Of a stretch of 64,000 bases of DNA, positions 18,072 to 26,911 are shown piece by piece (the stretch's first letter is position 1; each line of letters starts with the position of its first letter). The stretch is from SIG565 sp964607025. Its GTDB lineage: Bacteria; Bacillota; Clostridia; Oscillospirales; Acutalibacteraceae. The position numbers and the translations under genes are program-made. The stretch is taken from positions 1 through 64,000 of the forward strand of contig CAZSIL010000005.1 of NCBI GenBank assembly GCA_964607025.1, in the 5' to 3' direction. Below the pieces are notes generated by a model, which saw only the letters and a list, made by a program, of their open reading frames with translations, was not told where the DNA came from and made no database searches.

Positions 18072-18103
18072 AAAGCTGTGTAGAAATTTTCTCCACAGCT
18101 TTT
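18072..18103 (+). terminator. Terminator after the cassette (copy 2 of the duplicated terminator)
   Basis: Nearly identical to 14390-14421, differing by one base (TCTCCAC for TCTACAC), which leaves a mismatch in the stem. Its T-run is shorter. The two copies bracket the SDR-PHP-MDR cassette. Confidence 0.8.
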
Positions 18104-18124
18104 AATCTTACAAAGGAAAGGGGA

Positions 18125-18247
18125 CTAACAGCAGCCGTTATTGTTGCAGCCGTCATTACAGCCGTTATTACCTCCGCAACAGAAGAGTATGAGGATTAAA
18201 ATAATAATCCAGGTGCAGTTGTTGCCACCGAAAGAATTACAACACAT
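18125..18247 (-). CDS. Tiny Cys/Asn/Gly-rich single-helix protein
   Basis: A 40-residue protein starting MCCNSFGGNNCTW, then a hydrophobic stretch of Ile and Leu (about residues 13-22), then a tail of repeated GC, NNG and CC units ending GCC. AGGAGG lies eight bases before the ATG, an excellent ribosome site for such a small frame. Short Cys- and Gly-rich hydrophobic proteins of this kind (YjcZ-like and related) are common in spore-formers, where several are spore-associated. That link is only by analogy. It lies between the cassette terminator and the ctsR promoter, on the opposite strand. Confidence 0.75.
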   Translation of the reverse strand: MCCNSFGGNNCTWIIILILILFCCGGNNGCNDGCNNNGCC

Positions 18248-18337
18248 TTTACAGACCTCCTTTCAACTTTATTACATTGTATGCCGGTTCTAAAATTGTG
18301 TTACGAGATGAAAAAATAAAATTTTTTAAAAAATAGT

Positions 18338-18390
18338 TTGACTTTAACTGACTTTCGTGTATAATATAATTAAGGTCAGATAAAGTCAAA
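18338..18390 (+). promoter_or_regulatory. ctsR promoter with two CtsR operators
   Basis: TTGACT (18338-18343) and TATAAT (18360-18365) form the promoter with a 16-base spacer. A CtsR heptad repeat, GGTCAGA-TAA-AGTCAAA, lies downstream of the -10 (18374-18390). A second, on the other strand, AGTCAGT-TAA-AGTCAAA, covers 18338-18355 and overlaps the -35. This matches the known CtsR box (direct RGTCAAA heptads spaced by three), so the operon is predicted to be autorepressed and induced by heat or protein stress. Confidence 0.9.
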
Positions 18391-18402
18391 GAGGTGAAAG
18401 TT

Positions 18403-18855
18403 ATGAGAATGAGCGATTTAATAACCGAGAGAATCATACAAATGTTAGAAGAGTCCTGTGATAATGTTGCCGAAATTCAGCGTAATGAGTTTGCGGCACT
18501 TATGGGGTGTGTTCCGAGCCAGATTAACTATGTTTTGTCGTCACGCTTTACACCCGAACACGGATATATAATTGACAGTCGTAGGGGCGGTGGCGGATAT
18601 ATTAAAATATCCCGAGTAAACTTAAGCCGTTCTTCTGCGCTTATGCATATAGTAAATTCTATTGGAGGCGGTATTGATTCAATGTCGGCGAGGATTGTGG
18701 TGGAAAACTGTTTACAATCGGGACTTATATCAAGTGACACTGCAAAACTTTTACAGTCGGCAATATCGGATAGTGTTATGCGTTCTATCCCGTCCGAGTA
18801 TCGCGATTATATGCGTGCTTCTCTGTTAAAACAAATGTTATTAACTCAAATTTAG
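18403..18855 (+). CDS. ctsR: Heat-shock repressor CtsR
   Basis: CtsR is the dimeric winged-helix repressor of class III heat-shock genes (clpC, clpP and its own operon). The protein of about 150 residues shows the family pattern: LITERIIQMLEES, then the DNA-binding segment RNEFAALMGCVPSQINYVL, the glycine-rich wing SRRGGGGYIKI, and a C-terminal domain ending near the LLKQML segment. I choose the ATG at 18403, which has AGAGGTG upstream; an in-frame GTG at 18394 overlaps that site. Its operators overlap the promoter, and mcsA, mcsB and clpC follow. Confidence 0.95.
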   Translation: MRMSDLITERIIQMLEESCDNVAEIQRNEFAALMGCVPSQINYVLSSRFTPEHGYIIDSRRGGGGYIKISRVNLSRSSALMHIVNSIGGGIDSMSARIVVENCLQSGLISSDTAKLLQSAISDSVMRSIPSEYRDYMRASLLKQMLLTQI

Positions 18856-18872
18856 TGAAAGGATAATGGCTT

Positions 18873-19373
18873 ATGTTATGTGAAAATTGTGGAAAAAATC
18901 CCGCTACAACCTATTTAAAGAAGGTTATAAACGGTATCAGTACCGAAAAACATCTTTGTGCCGATTGCGCTAAGAATTATGGACTTTCGCCCTTTAAAAA
19001 CAATACTTTTGCGGGTATTTTATCATCAATGCTAGGTGAATATAATGGCTTACAAAGTGCCAAAAAGTGTGATTGTTGCGGCTCTACGTTTGACGATATT
19101 GCAAAAATAGGCAAGGTGGGTTGTGGTGCTTGCTATGAAAAATTTGCCGATGAGCTTATGCCGTATTTGAAACGTCTTCACGGCAACGTAAAGCACATAG
19201 GTAAAGTGCCTAACGTATCACCGCTTGCGGTATCAACCGTGGCTGATAGAATCAATGCGCTTCGCTCGGAACTTAATTCTCTTATAAAAAACGAAGAGTT
19301 TGAGAAGGCGGCAAAGGTTCGTGATCAAATCAGAGAACTTGAAAGTCAGGTGAATTCTAATGACGGAAAATAA
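18873..19373 (+). CDS. mcsA: CtsR-operon zinc protein McsA
   Basis: McsA activates the arginine kinase McsB and modulates CtsR. The 166-residue protein has four CxxC knuckles (CENC, CADC, CDCC and CGAC) in the first 90 residues, matching its zinc-binding treble, and a C-terminal UVR motif (NSLIKNEEFEKAAKVRDQI) used for contacts with ClpC or McsB. Its end overlaps the start of mcsB by 14 bases, so the two are translationally coupled. Confidence 0.94.
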   Translation: MLCENCGKNPATTYLKKVINGISTEKHLCADCAKNYGLSPFKNNTFAGILSSMLGEYNGLQSAKKCDCCGSTFDDIAKIGKVGCGACYEKFADELMPYLKRLHGNVKHIGKVPNVSPLAVSTVADRINALRSELNSLIKNEEFEKAAKVRDQIRELESQVNSNDGK

Positions 19374-20367
19374 TATAATAGTCAGCTCCCGCATACGCTT
19401 GGCTCGTAATTTAAAGGGTCTTGCTTTTCCTTTACGTATGACAGAACAAGATTTTGCGGAACTTAATTCAAAGGTAAAATCAGCAATACTTGACAGTAAT
19501 ACGCCTTTTTCAAGAACACTTAAATTTATCGAGATGGATGACGTTCCTGAAATTGAGATTTTTGCTATGGTTGAGCGCCATATTATAAGTCCCGAATTTG
19601 CGCGAAAAAGTAAAGGGAAAGCCATAGTTCTATCGGAAGACGAATCGGTTTGTATAATGATAGGTGAAGAAGATCATATTCGTATTCAGGTTATAAAGCC
19701 GGGTCTCGCGCTCGAAGAGTGTTACGATATTGCCGAACGCCTTGATACCTTGCTTTCCGATAAACTGCATTTCGCCTTTAATTCGCAATTCGGATATTTA
19801 ACCGAGTGCCCGACAAATTTGGGCACCGGGCTTCGCGCATCGGTGATGTTGCATCTACCACTCCTTGAAGCCACCAAGGAAATATCAATTATTAGCGAAT
19901 CGGTAAATAAAATTGGTTTCACAGTACGCGGAATATACGGTGAGGGAACCGCGGGAGAAGCGTCACTTTATCAACTGTCAAATCAAATTACACTGGGTAT
20001 TTCTGAAAAAGACGCGCTAAGTAATTTAACGGCCATTACAAAGCAAATAATTGATAAGGAAAATGCCGCGCGAGAATCGGCTGACAAAATATCGGTAGAA
20101 GACAGTGTATTTCGCTCCTACGGTATACTTACAAATGCGAGAAAATTAACAAGTGAAGAATTAATGAAGTACTTGTCATTGATTAAACTTGGTGCATCAA
20201 TGGGTATACTCTCGGTAGATAAAAAGTTACCCGACAAACTACTCATATTGGGTGGACCCAATATGATAATGCGAAAATTCGGTATTATGGAACCCGCCGA
20301 ACGCGATATTAAACGTGCCGAATTAGTACGCGATATGTTAACGAAAGGAGATAGTAATGAAATATAA
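19360..20367 (+). CDS. mcsB: Protein arginine kinase McsB
   Basis: McsB phosphorylates arginine residues, marking proteins for ClpCP and inactivating CtsR. It belongs to the phosphagen (guanidino) kinase fold: SSRIRLARNLKG near the N-terminus binds ATP phosphates, and TNLGTGLRASVMLHLP is the second arginine-containing nucleotide segment. At 335 residues the length is normal for McsB and complete. Its first codons overlap mcsA and its last codons overlap clpC (11 bases), giving a tightly coupled operon. Confidence 0.95.
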   Translation: MTENNIIVSSRIRLARNLKGLAFPLRMTEQDFAELNSKVKSAILDSNTPFSRTLKFIEMDDVPEIEIFAMVERHIISPEFARKSKGKAIVLSEDESVCIMIGEEDHIRIQVIKPGLALEECYDIAERLDTLLSDKLHFAFNSQFGYLTECPTNLGTGLRASVMLHLPLLEATKEISIISESVNKIGFTVRGIYGEGTAGEASLYQLSNQITLGISEKDALSNLTAITKQIIDKENAARESADKISVEDSVFRSYGILTNARKLTSEELMKYLSLIKLGASMGILSVDKKLPDKLLILGGPNMIMRKFGIMEPAERDIKRAELVRDMLTKGDSNEI

Positions 20368-22798
20368 TTTTAAGGGTTTTACCCAGAAAGCCATAGAGGC
20401 AATTAATCACGCTATTAATTCGGCTGAAATTTTAGGTCACACCTACGTGGGTAGTGAGCATCTACTTTTAGGACTTTGTCGTGTGGGTAGTGGAGTTGCC
20501 GCTGCAGTTTTAAACAAAAACGGTGTGACTGCCGAAAAAATCGAGAAATTGATTATCGAAACTATCGGCTCAGGTACACCTTCAAATCTATCGCCCGATT
20601 ATTTAACACCAAGGGCGCGTAAGGTTTTGGAGGTCGCTCTAACGGGCGCTAAAAATCTTGGAAAGGAACTTGTCGGAACGGAGCATCTGTTAATCGCATT
20701 GCTTAGTGAAGGTGATAATTATGCAATACGTTTTCTTAAAAAACTGGATGTTGATGTAGCTTTTTTGACATCAGCCGCATTTAAGGCAACGGGTGCTGAT
20801 ATTGATAACGGCTCGGTCGACACAAAGGGCCAAAAAAAGAAAACACAGACCAATGCACCAAATCTCGAAAAGTTCGGTAGAGATTTAACGCTTGAAGCCA
20901 AGAACGGCAAAATTGACCCAGTAATCGGAAGAAGCGCGGAAATAGATAGAATTGTACAAATTCTTTGTCGTCGCAGTAAAAATAATCCCTGCTTAATAGG
21001 TGAGCCGGGTGTAGGTAAAACGGCTATCGCCGAAGGATTGGCGCTTAAACTCAGTAGTGGTGAAGTACCTGAAATTTTACGCGATAAGCGTATAATTTCT
21101 CTTGACCTTACGGGTATGGTTGCCGGCACTAAGTATCGCGGAGATTTTGAGGAACGTATAAAAGCGCTTATTGATGAAGTGGCGGCTAATGATGACGTTA
21201 TACTCTTTATTGATGAAGTGCATAATCTTATCGGCGCGGGTGCGGCTGAAGGAGCCACCGATGCTGCAAATATATTAAAACCTGCATTGGCACGCGGTGA
21301 GTTTCAGGTAATCGGAGCGACAACACTCGCTGAATACCGCAAAAACATTGAAAAAGATGCGGCGCTTGAACGCCGTTTCCAGCCCGTCAACGTAGCAGAA
21401 CCGAGCACTGATGATGCCGTTCTTATTCTAAAAGGATTAAAAGACCGCTACGAAGCGCACCACAAGGTAAAAATCACTGACGAAGCAATTCTTGCGGCTG
21501 TTACATTATCTGCTCGTTATATTACCGACCGTTTTTTGCCCGATAAAGCAATTGACCTTATCGATGAAGCTGGCTCAAAGGTACGGCTTCGCAACTCAGC
21601 AGAGCCCGATGATATAAAGGAACTTGAGGAAAAAATTTCCGAGATAGAAAAACAAAAAAATGCAGCTATCGAAAATCAGGACTATGAAATCGCTGCAAAA
21701 CTGCGCGATGAAGAACGAGAACTCAAGGAAAAACTAAATGACTTGCGGGAAGATTGGGCGGAAAACAATAGTTATGTCGGCACTGTTACCGCCGAAGAAA
21801 TTGCTGATATTGTATCGGATTGGACGGGAGTTCCCGTTACTCAATTAACTGAAGAGGAAAGCGAACGTCTGCTCCGCCTTGAAGAAGTTTTGCATACAAG
21901 AATAGTCGGGCAGAACGAAGCTGTGGTATCGCTATCAAAAGCCATAAGGCGTTCCCGTGTGGGACTTAAAGACCCGAAGCGTCCCATTGGCTCGTTCTTA
22001 TTTATGGGACCAACAGGTGTTGGCAAAACCGAACTTTGCAAAGCATTAGCAGAAGCAATGTTCGGTAGTGAAAATGCAATGGTGCGGCTCGATATGTCGG
22101 AATATATGGAAAAGCATACCGTATCGCGTCTTGTCGGCTCACCGCCCGGTTACGTTGGCTTCGAAGAAGGTGGGCAGTTGACTGAAAAGGTACGCCGAAA
22201 TCCGTATTCGGTGGTGCTTTTTGATGAAATCGAAAAAGCGCATCCCGATGTATTTAACGTGCTTTTGCAAATTCTTGATGACGGTATCCTTACCGATTCG
22301 CAAGGTCGAAAAGTTGACTTTAAAAACACGGTGATTATCATGACGTCAAATATAGGGGCTAGATTAATTACCGAAAAGAAAACAAGTTTCGGATTTGTAT
22401 CGGGCGAAAATGCCGCCGAAAACGATTATGCGGCAATTAAAGAAATGGTTATGGGCGAACTCAAAAAAGCGTTTAGACCTGAATTTTTAAATCGTGTTGA
22501 TGATATAATAGTTTTCCATAAGCTAACGGCAGATGATATTAAACAAATTGCTGAAAAAATGTTAAACAATTTAAAAACTCGTCTTAAAAATCTAGAAATA
22601 GATATAACTTTTGATGAGAGTTCTATTGCCGCAGTTTCCGAAGTTGGATTTGATGCAGTTTATGGCGCTCGACCGCTTAGACGCGCAATTCAAAGCAATA
22701 TTGAAGATTTAATCAGCGAAAAAATTCTGGAAGGTGCGATTAAAAAAGGAGATACGCTTAAATGCAGTTTCTCGGACGGCGAATATAAATTTTCATAA
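20357..22798 (+). CDS. clpC: AAA+ unfoldase ClpC
   Basis: ClpC is the Hsp100 ATPase that unfolds substrates, including arginine-phosphorylated proteins, for ClpP. The 813-residue protein has the double Clp N-domain (about 1-145), a first AAA+ module with GEPGVGKT, a middle UVR-type segment (NQDYEIAAKLRDEE), a second AAA+ module with GPTGVGKT, and the LLQILDDGILTDSQG sensor region. Starting inside mcsB with AAAGGAG upstream, it is the last gene of the CtsR operon and is followed by a strong terminator. Confidence 0.97.
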   Translation: MKYNFKGFTQKAIEAINHAINSAEILGHTYVGSEHLLLGLCRVGSGVAAAVLNKNGVTAEKIEKLIIETIGSGTPSNLSPDYLTPRARKVLEVALTGAKNLGKELVGTEHLLIALLSEGDNYAIRFLKKLDVDVAFLTSAAFKATGADIDNGSVDTKGQKKKTQTNAPNLEKFGRDLTLEAKNGKIDPVIGRSAEIDRIVQILCRRSKNNPCLIGEPGVGKTAIAEGLALKLSSGEVPEILRDKRIISLDLTGMVAGTKYRGDFEERIKALIDEVAANDDVILFIDEVHNLIGAGAAEGATDAANILKPALARGEFQVIGATTLAEYRKNIEKDAALERRFQPVNVAEPSTDDAVLILKGLKDRYEAHHKVKITDEAILAAVTLSARYITDRFLPDKAIDLIDEAGSKVRLRNSAEPDDIKELEEKISEIEKQKNAAIENQDYEIAAKLRDEERELKEKLNDLREDWAENNSYVGTVTAEEIADIVSDWTGVPVTQLTEEESERLLRLEEVLHTRIVGQNEAVVSLSKAIRRSRVGLKDPKRPIGSFLFMGPTGVGKTELCKALAEAMFGSENAMVRLDMSEYMEKHTVSRLVGSPPGYVGFEEGGQLTEKVRRNPYSVVLFDEIEKAHPDVFNVLLQILDDGILTDSQGRKVDFKNTVIIMTSNIGARLITEKKTSFGFVSGENAAENDYAAIKEMVMGELKKAFRPEFLNRVDDIIVFHKLTADDIKQIAEKMLNNLKTRLKNLEIDITFDESSIAAVSEVGFDAVYGARPLRRAIQSNIEDLISEKILEGAIKKGDTLKCSFSDGEYKFS

Positions 22799-22802
22799 TG
22801 CA

Positions 22803-22834
22803 AAAAAGAGATATGCAAATGCATATCTCTTTTT
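22803..22834 (+). terminator. Terminator of the ctsR-clpC operon
   Basis: Fourteen-base-pair stem with arms AAAAAGAGATATGC and GCATATCTCTTTTT around AAAT, ending in a T-run, just after the clpC stop. Confidence 0.9.
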
Positions 22835-22844
22835 CCTATACCAC

Positions 22845-22873
22845 TTGAATTATTGTGGCAAAAATGGTATAAT
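22845..22873 (+). promoter_or_regulatory. Promoter of tepA (and probably ftsK)
   Basis: TTGAAT (22845-22850), 17-base spacer, TATAAT (22868-22873) preceded by TGG, an extended -10. Confidence 0.75.
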
Positions 22874-22926
22874 AAATGTATATTTGTGCACAATTCTTCG
22901 ATAATAAATCTATCGGAGGAATTATT

Positions 22927-23607
22927 ATGCAAAATAATGATAATAACAGCGCAAAAGAAACAAGACAAGATTATATAAAAGAAAGTGGCTCGGTTACTGT
23001 TAAAAACGGTAAGCACACCATTTTTTGTCTTACTATTATAGGCGAAATTGAAGGACATACCGCTTTGCCCGAACAAAATAAAACCACAAAATATGAGCAT
23101 GTTATACCGCAATTAGTGGCGATAGAGCAAGACCCTGAAATAGAAGCGTTGCTGATTATATTAAACACTGTCGGTGGGGACGTCGAAGCAGGTTTGGCAC
23201 TTGCAGAACTGATTTCGGGTATGAAGAAGCCAACGGCATCATTGGTGCTTGGCGGCGGTCACTCAATCGGAGTGCCATTGGCGGTGGCTTCAAAACGTTC
23301 TTTTATTGTGCCGTCGGCTACAATGACTATACATCCCGTCAGGATGACAGGCCTAGTGCTTGGTGTTCCGCAGATGATGAATCACTTTGAACGTATGCAG
23401 GATAGAATCACTGGATTTGTCACCGAGAATTCGGGTATTTCTCGCGAGAGATTTTATTCCCTTATGATGAATACGGGACAGTTGGTTACCGATGTCGGCA
23501 CAGTTCTCGGTGGTGATGATGCTGTTAAAGAGGGACTTATTGATAGTTTGGGGAACTTGTCTGACGCTATAGAATATTTATACAATGAAATAGAGAATAA
23601 GGACTAA
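22927..23607 (+). CDS. tepA: ClpP-like serine protease TepA
   Basis: A 226-residue member of the ClpP/SppA-like clan. The catalytic Ser is expected in GGGHSIGVPLA and the His in TMTIHPVRMTG, with the oxyanion region around LNTVGGDVEAG. In Bacillus the homologue (TepA/YmfB) lies next to spoIIIE and has been linked to breakdown of SASPs during spore outgrowth; the same adjacency is seen here, and a SASP is encoded at 44739-44924. The start is the ATG at 22927 with CGGAGGA upstream; a longer in-frame start would lie at the transcription start region. Confidence 0.85.
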   Translation: MQNNDNNSAKETRQDYIKESGSVTVKNGKHTIFCLTIIGEIEGHTALPEQNKTTKYEHVIPQLVAIEQDPEIEALLIILNTVGGDVEAGLALAELISGMKKPTASLVLGGGHSIGVPLAVASKRSFIVPSATMTIHPVRMTGLVLGVPQMMNHFERMQDRITGFVTENSGISRERFYSLMMNTGQLVTDVGTVLGGDDAVKEGLIDSLGNLSDAIEYLYNEIENKD

Positions 23608-23616
23608 GTCCTTATT
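23596..23616 (+). terminator. Hairpin spanning the tepA stop codon
   Basis: Arms AATAAGGAC and GTCCTTATT enclose a three-base loop that is the TAA stop codon of tepA. It has only a short T-run, so it is more likely a partial terminator or mRNA processing site between tepA and ftsK than a full stop. Confidence 0.45.
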
Positions 23617-23646
23617 TTACATATTTGGGATTTAAGGAGTAGAAAA

Positions 23647-26028
23647 ATGGCAGGAAAGAGAAGAAAAAGTAATAGAACATCGGCGGGTTCTGCCGCAAAT
23701 ACAAAAGCGGTGAATAACGCTAAAAGGCAGGTTATGTCTATAGTACTATTTGCAGCAGCAGTATTTTTAATGTGCATAATTCTAATACCTGGAGAAAATG
23801 TATGGAACGCATTACATATATTTTTCTTCGGTGTCTTTGGAGTTACGTCGTATATTTATCCAGTAATTCTCGGCGTTACTGCTGTTTTCTTTGCGATGGA
23901 TAAGTGCTATGGTTCGGTAACGGCTAAAATTATTGAATCGAGTATTTTATCGGTGTTTATCAGCGCTGCCGTTGATATTTTTGCCGGTAGTGGCGGCGTT
24001 CCGTTTGCCGAATACATACAAACGGCTTATAACAATGGCATTGCTCTTAAAAGCGGCGGATTTATCGGCGCTTTAATCGGCCGTCCTCTTGTTAATATGT
24101 TTGGAAAGACGGGCGCTGCTATAACAATAATTCTTTTGATGTTCGTGCTTTTTATGTTGATTTCGGGTACAACCTTAATTGCATTTTTCAAAACCCTTGC
24201 GAAGCCGGTGCAAAAAATTGAAAGGCATGCCGAAGATGCTTTTGTTAAACGTGCCGAGCGTATCGATTCCGAAGAAAGTGATACGCCCAAGCGCCGCCGC
24301 AAAAGTGATATTGATATTTCGGTTGATGATATCCCCGAAAGACGTGACGTTGATACTTACGGTCTTAACGAACGCCAAAAACGCGTCGTTGAAACCTATA
24401 ACGGAATACAGGTAGATAATGAAACCGGAGAAATCATGGAGGAAAAGCCGGAAGAAGTTGCAGTTAAGCGCAAAAGGAAGGCAGATTTCACAGAAAATAA
24501 TGTTGAAATTGATGCCGAGATCGAAAAATCACAAAAAACTTCAGGTATGATAATTACCGAGGATGATGGATATAAATTCCCGCCGATTTCACTTCTCAAA
24601 GCGCCTTCCTTCGAAGATATGGCGGCGGCAGGGACCGATCTTGATACAACTGCGGCACATCTTGTTGATACACTTAGAAGCTTCGGCGTTGAAACAAGAA
24701 TTGTTGATATTAGTCGCGGACCGACAGTTACTCGTTATGAACTGCAACCCTGTGCGGGTGTTAAAATCAGCAAAATTACAAATCTTGCCGATGATATTGC
24801 GCTTAATCTTGCAACTGCAGGTGTGCGTATCGAAGCACCTATCCCTAATAAAGCGGCAGTTGGTATTGAGGTACCTAACAAGTTTACCAATGTTGTTGGT
24901 GTTAGGGAGATTATAGATTCTCCTGCATTTACAGGTTCTAAAAGCAAACTTTCTATTGCACTCGGCCGTGATATCGGCGGTAATGCCGTTGTCGGTGACA
25001 TTGCAAAAATGCCGCATGGACTTATAGCCGGTGCTACGGGCTCTGGTAAATCGGTTTGTATTAACTCTATTATTATGAGTATTTTATATAAAGCAACGCC
25101 TGATGAAGTTAAATTCCTTATGATCGACCCAAAGGTTGTTGAACTTGGTGTTTATAATGGCATACCGCATTTGTTGGTACCTGTTGTTACAGATCCGCGA
25201 AAAGCCGCGGGTGCGCTCGGTTGGGCAGTTACAGAAATGGAACGCCGCTATAAGTTATTTGCCGATAACGGTGTTAGAGATTTGTCCTCCTTTAATCGTT
25301 TGGCAGATACAAATGAAGATATTGAGAAAATGCCGCAAATAGTTATCATCGTTGATGAGCTTGCCGACCTTATGAAAACTGCATCTAACGAGGTAGAAGT
25401 GTCTATCGACCGTATCGCCGCCAAAGCACGTGCGGCAGGTATGCATCTGCTTATTGCAACACAACGCCCTTCGGTTGACGTTGTTACGGGCGTTATCAAG
25501 TCTAACATTCCGTCGCGTATAGCATTTGCCGTTGCAAGCCAGATTGATAGTCGTACAATTCTTGATACCGCCGGTGCTGAGAAATTGCTTGGTCGCGGAG
25601 ATATGCTTTATAGTCCCGTTGGCTCTAATAAGCCGAGTCGTTTGCAAGGATGCTATGTTAGTGATGAAGAAATCGAAGCTGTTGTTGAATACATAAAGGG
25701 CGATCACTCGGCTGATTACAGTGATGAGATTATGGAAGAGATTGAACGTCAGGCAGTTACCGATAAAAAGCAAAAAATCGCCACAATGGATAACGATGCA
25801 AATGATGATGATCCGTTACTTAATGAAGCCATTGATATAGTAACCGAAAGGGGAGAAGCATCAACGTCGTATATCCAACGTAAATTAAGGGTTGGATATG
25901 CCCGTGCGGCTCGTATTATTGATATTTTGGAGGAGCGCGGTATTGTAGGACCGCAGGATAGTTCCAAAGCCCGTCGCGTTCTTATGACAAAAGAGCAATG
26001 GCTTGAAAAGAAAGCGAGAGAAGAATAA
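23647..26028 (+). CDS. ftsK: DNA translocase FtsK/SpoIIIE
   Basis: A septum-located ATPase that pumps chromosomal DNA, into the forespore in spore-formers. The 793-residue protein has a basic start, four transmembrane helices within about residues 25-190, a charged linker (about 200-330), the alpha/beta motor with Walker A GATGSGKS (about 462-469) and Walker B VIIVDELADLM, and a C-terminal gamma winged helix (from LLNEAIDIVTERGEAS) that reads DNA polarity sequences. Location next to tepA favours SpoIIIE. AAGGAG precedes the ATG. Confidence 0.95.
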   Translation: MAGKRRKSNRTSAGSAANTKAVNNAKRQVMSIVLFAAAVFLMCIILIPGENVWNALHIFFFGVFGVTSYIYPVILGVTAVFFAMDKCYGSVTAKIIESSILSVFISAAVDIFAGSGGVPFAEYIQTAYNNGIALKSGGFIGALIGRPLVNMFGKTGAAITIILLMFVLFMLISGTTLIAFFKTLAKPVQKIERHAEDAFVKRAERIDSEESDTPKRRRKSDIDISVDDIPERRDVDTYGLNERQKRVVETYNGIQVDNETGEIMEEKPEEVAVKRKRKADFTENNVEIDAEIEKSQKTSGMIITEDDGYKFPPISLLKAPSFEDMAAAGTDLDTTAAHLVDTLRSFGVETRIVDISRGPTVTRYELQPCAGVKISKITNLADDIALNLATAGVRIEAPIPNKAAVGIEVPNKFTNVVGVREIIDSPAFTGSKSKLSIALGRDIGGNAVVGDIAKMPHGLIAGATGSGKSVCINSIIMSILYKATPDEVKFLMIDPKVVELGVYNGIPHLLVPVVTDPRKAAGALGWAVTEMERRYKLFADNGVRDLSSFNRLADTNEDIEKMPQIVIIVDELADLMKTASNEVEVSIDRIAAKARAAGMHLLIATQRPSVDVVTGVIKSNIPSRIAFAVASQIDSRTILDTAGAEKLLGRGDMLYSPVGSNKPSRLQGCYVSDEEIEAVVEYIKGDHSADYSDEIMEEIERQAVTDKKQKIATMDNDANDDDPLLNEAIDIVTERGEASTSYIQRKLRVGYARAARIIDILEERGIVGPQDSSKARRVLMTKEQWLEKKAREE

Positions 26029-26030
26029 TT

Positions 26031-26906
26031 TTGAGTGATAAAACCTTTAAAAGACTTAAAGGGATACTGGTCTCACTTGTATGTATACTTATTCTATTTG
26101 CGGCTGTACTGTGGGTTTATGACGATGCAGTACAGCCGTCAAATAATAATGATTTCATCAAGTTCTTAGATGTCGGACAGGGTGATAGTGCGCTTATTAA
26201 AAGTGGTGAATATGCCGCGCTTATCGATACAGGTACTGCATCAAATGGGTTAAGTATTGCGAAGAAATTGCGGCGAGAAGGTGTAAATAAACTTGATGTT
26301 TTGATACTCACGCATCCTCATGATGACCATATCGGCAGTGCGGAGTTTCTTTTGTCAGAAATACCAACTGACTACATAATTTTGTCTGATGTATTGCCGC
26401 GCGAAGACGAAAATGCACGGTACTATAAAGATATTAAGAATTACGCTTTACATAACTCGATAGAGTGTTATAACGCCACAGAAGGTATGGTTGTTAATAT
26501 AGGAAATTTTGAATTAACTGTGCTCATGAGTGATGAAACGGCAGAGGATGAAAATGACACATCAATCATAATTATGGCAGAAAATGCGGGAATTAAGTTT
26601 TTGTTTATGGGTGATGCGGAAATTCCGGCCGAATCTAAACTTATCTCTGATAATATAAATTTCGATTGCGATGTTTTAAAAGTCGGGCATCACGGAAGTA
26701 ATACAGCATCATCAGCCAACTTTTTAAACGTAGCATCTCCTGCTTTTTCGGTTATTTCTTGCGGACGAAATAATAGTTATTCCCATCCTAATGATGCGGT
26801 TTTAGAGCGGTTGATTAATGTTAATTCTACGGTTTTGCGTACCGATTTGCTAGGCGATATTAAATTTATCGTTAATAGCGGAAAATTAGTTTATACGGTA
26901 GAGTAA
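26031..26906 (+). CDS. ComEC-like metallo-beta-lactamase-fold protein
   Basis: A 291-residue protein with one N-terminal transmembrane helix (about 10-29) and a metallo-beta-lactamase domain: LDVGQGDSALI, then the metal motif THPHDDHIGS (HxHxDH), and VGHHGSNTASS. This is the arrangement of the C-terminal domain of ComEC and of stand-alone secreted versions. It is predicted to be membrane-anchored with the hydrolase domain outside. A nuclease or other phosphodiesterase activity is possible but unproven. It starts with TTG two bases after ftsK, so is probably cotranscribed. Confidence 0.8.
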   Translation: MSDKTFKRLKGILVSLVCILILFAAVLWVYDDAVQPSNNNDFIKFLDVGQGDSALIKSGEYAALIDTGTASNGLSIAKKLRREGVNKLDVLILTHPHDDHIGSAEFLLSEIPTDYIILSDVLPREDENARYYKDIKNYALHNSIECYNATEGMVVNIGNFELTVLMSDETAEDENDTSIIIMAENAGIKFLFMGDAEIPAESKLISDNINFDCDVLKVGHHGSNTASSANFLNVASPAFSVISCGRNNSYSHPNDAVLERLINVNSTVLRTDLLGDIKFIVNSGKLVYTVE

Positions 26907-26911
26907 GGATT

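Noticed and set aside
20719..21258. 179-residue minus-strand frame inside clpC
   Set aside because: Antisense to the conserved first AAA+ module of ClpC; Ser/Ile-rich shadow with no recognisable domain.
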